Program-made: the position numbers and the translations under genes
The notes under the pieces: generated by a model
What the model was told of the DNA's origin: nothing
Databases searched by the model: none
Seen by the model: the letters and a program-made list of their open reading frames with translations, nothing else
In this document: in pieces, positions 62,856 through 64,000 of the stretch
How positions within the stretch are numbered: position 1 is the stretch's first letter
Layout of the letters: the number at the start of each line of letters is the position of its first letter
DNA from: an uncultured Parabacteroides sp.
GTDB lineage: Bacteria > Bacteroidota > Bacteroidia > Bacteroidales > Tannerellaceae
Length of the DNA: 64,000 nt
Direction: 5' to 3'
NCBI GenBank assembly: GCA_944325355.1
Contig: CALUZS010000003.1
Coordinates: 62,001-126,000, forward strand

Positions 62856-64000
62856 TTACTGCTCAAATAATTTATTGAATTCTTCAGTAGAAACTTCTTT
62901 TTCTTCCAATTCAACTTGCTCTTTTAACCATGCGGCTATTTTTTCTTCAACAGCGCGTTCGATGATGTTCTGAAGTGTCTGTTTATTCTTCAACATGTCT
63001 TTTGCATAGTTGTCGAGAACATCTTCTGGTACCGAAAGCATGCCATATTGGGCGAACTGCGATTTAGCAACGCGCTTGGCAAAAGTTTCAACATCGGCAT
63101 CTTCAACTTTGATTTCGTTGTCCTTGACGATGCTTTCTTTTATTAAGTGGTAAGTTAAATCTTTAATTATTTGTGGATAATCTTCTTCTACTTTTTCCGG
63201 AGTATTCTTTTCGTTGGCAACCAATAACCAGCGTTTTAGAATGCTGTCGGCGAATTTCAATTCACCAACTTTCCCAACCAGCATCTCGCGGGCGTCTTCT
63301 AAGAATTTGAAATCAGATTGAGGTACATATTGTTCCGTCAAAGCTTCAACAATTTTGTTTTTGAATTCTTCTTCGCTGGTAACAATACCTTCTCCGAAAA
63401 CTTTGTCAAATAACTCCTGATTCATTTCCGCATCTTTGTGACGGGTGATTTCTTTTATCTCAAAGCTGAAATCAGAGGTTGTTTCTGCGACTTTTGATTT
63501 GTCTATTTTTAAGAGTGATGCGATTTCTGCTTCCGCACCGTCATATGCTTTATTCGGGTTGAAGATGACAACCGTGTTGTTCTTTGCTCCTAAGAATTTC
63601 TTTCTTTCTTCTTCATTTTTAATATAAGAAGGCATAAGTATTGCATCTTCTACAACGATTCCGCCTTCTTTGACTGCTCCGTTTTCGAGTTCTGCGATAA
63701 CCCCTTTTACCAAATCTTTTTCTTCTACCTCATCTACTTTGTCGTATGAGCCAAAATTAGCACGATATGCGTCTAATTGTTTAGAAACCATTTCATCGTC
63801 TATCTTGACTTTGTAATATGGTAATTTATCTTTTTTGCTTAATTCGATTTTTATTTCCGGCGCAAGAGCTACGTCAAAGCAGAATTCGAATTCTTCTTGG
63901 GTATTGAAGTCGATAGCTTTCTGTTCGGTCTGATTGGGTAATGGTTCGCCCAAAATATTTAATTTGTTCTCTTGGATGTAATGGTACAGTTTTTCAGAAA
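62856..64000 (-). CDS. tig: Trigger factor (N-terminal part outside the window)
   Basis: Ribosome-associated chaperone, partial: the reading frame enters from the right edge at about 63998 (SEKLYHYIQENKLNILGEPL) and ends at 62856. The visible ~380 residues cover the end of the ribosome-binding domain, a degenerate PPIase-like region (EEKDLVKGVIAEL, FLGAKNNTVVIFNPNKAYDG) and the helical C-terminal domain (LADSIL-type FADSILKRWLL, VEEKIAAWLKEQV). The tig-clpP-clpX order is the common one; 177 bases separate it from clpP. Confidence 0.92.
   Translation of the reverse strand, partial: SEKLYHYIQENKLNILGEPLPNQTEQKAIDFNTQEEFEFCFDVALAPEIKIELSKKDKLPYYKVKIDDEMVSKQLDAYRANFGSYDKVDEVEEKDLVKGVIAELENGAVKEGGIVVEDAILMPSYIKNEEERKKFLGAKNNTVVIFNPNKAYDGAEAEIASLLKIDKSKVAETTSDFSFEIKEITRHKDAEMNQELFDKVFGEGIVTSEEEFKNKIVEALTEQYVPQSDFKFLEDAREMLVGKVGELKFADSILKRWLLVANEKNTPEKVEEDYPQIIKDLTYHLIKESIVKDNEIKVEDADVETFAKRVAKSQFAQYGMLSVPEDVLDNYAKDMLKNKQTLQNIIERAVEEKIAAWLKEQVELEEKEVSTEEFNKLFEQ

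Noticed and set aside
1..64000. CRISPR array, tRNA/rRNA genes, insertion sequences, prophage or toxin-antitoxin pairs
   Set aside because: No regularly spaced repeats, no tRNA-like cloverleaf with CCA end, no transposase or integrase motif and no recognised toxin/antitoxin protein were found on either strand.

Overview
The window is a stretch of chromosome from a Bacteroidales bacterium of the Bacteroides/Parabacteroides/Barnesiella type. The evidence is the series of Mfa/FimA-type fimbrillin lipoproteins, the TAnnTTTG promoter elements, a UpxY-type capsule antiterminator, diaminopimelate dehydrogenase (Ddh), RibBA, DUF4831 and DUF5106 proteins, and the tig-clpP-clpX order. The genus cannot be decided from the sequence alone. 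No tRNA, rRNA, CRISPR array, insertion sequence or prophage was seen.

Layout. (1) 0.1-8.3 kb: a type V (fimbrillin) pilus cluster of five genes. Three of its products end in, or consist of, the same C-terminal recognition-like module. A thioredoxin-like lipoprotein and a clostripain-type cysteine protease follow. (2) 8.4-15.7 kb: housekeeping and metabolic genes (Gfo/Idh oxidoreductase, secreted phosphoesterase, Ddh, Lgt, A-type flavoprotein, NagB) and an orphan fimbrial-type lipoprotein. (3) 15.7-27.1 kb: a secreted SagB-type oxidoreductase, an outer-membrane beta-barrel receptor with an esterase, a membrane pyrophosphatase, then RibBA-aminotransferase and MurB-MBL hydrolase transcribed divergently. 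(4) 27.1-47.0 kb: a capsule/exopolysaccharide locus of the Wzx/Wzy type. It starts with a WbpM-like dehydratase and UpxY and ends with a WbpL-like initiating transferase. The genes predict UDP-GalNAc and UDP-GalNAcA (WbpP/TviB pair), UDP-L-FucNAc (CapE/F/G) and a 6-deoxy-HexNAc primer sugar (WbpM-, WbpV- and WbpL-like). The core at 32.1-39 kb is markedly AT-rich (flippase, polymerase, acetyltransferase, glycosyltransferases), as expected for exchangeable capsule genes. (5) 47.2-51.8 kb: NAD(P)HX repair enzyme, DUF4831 protein and a POT peptide transporter. (6) 51.4-57.3 kb: a complete biotin operon bioB-A-F-G-C-D, preceded by a strong terminator hairpin only 9 bases before bioB. (7) 57.4-64 kb, minus strand: mtnA, then recQ-clpX-clpP-tig (tig cut by the window edge).

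The points most worth a second look are: a one-base frameshift in a T7 tract of a capsule acyltransferase, where a -1 slip on a slippery heptamer would restore the frame; the apparent attenuator plus small ORF in front of bioB; a terminator inside the capsule operon just where the AT-rich variable genes begin, in a locus with its own antiterminator; a beta-propeller GINT1_N-like protein among the glycosyltransferases; and the repeated C-terminal module with a linked C11 protease in the pilus cluster. I found no single system that is clearly without precedent.
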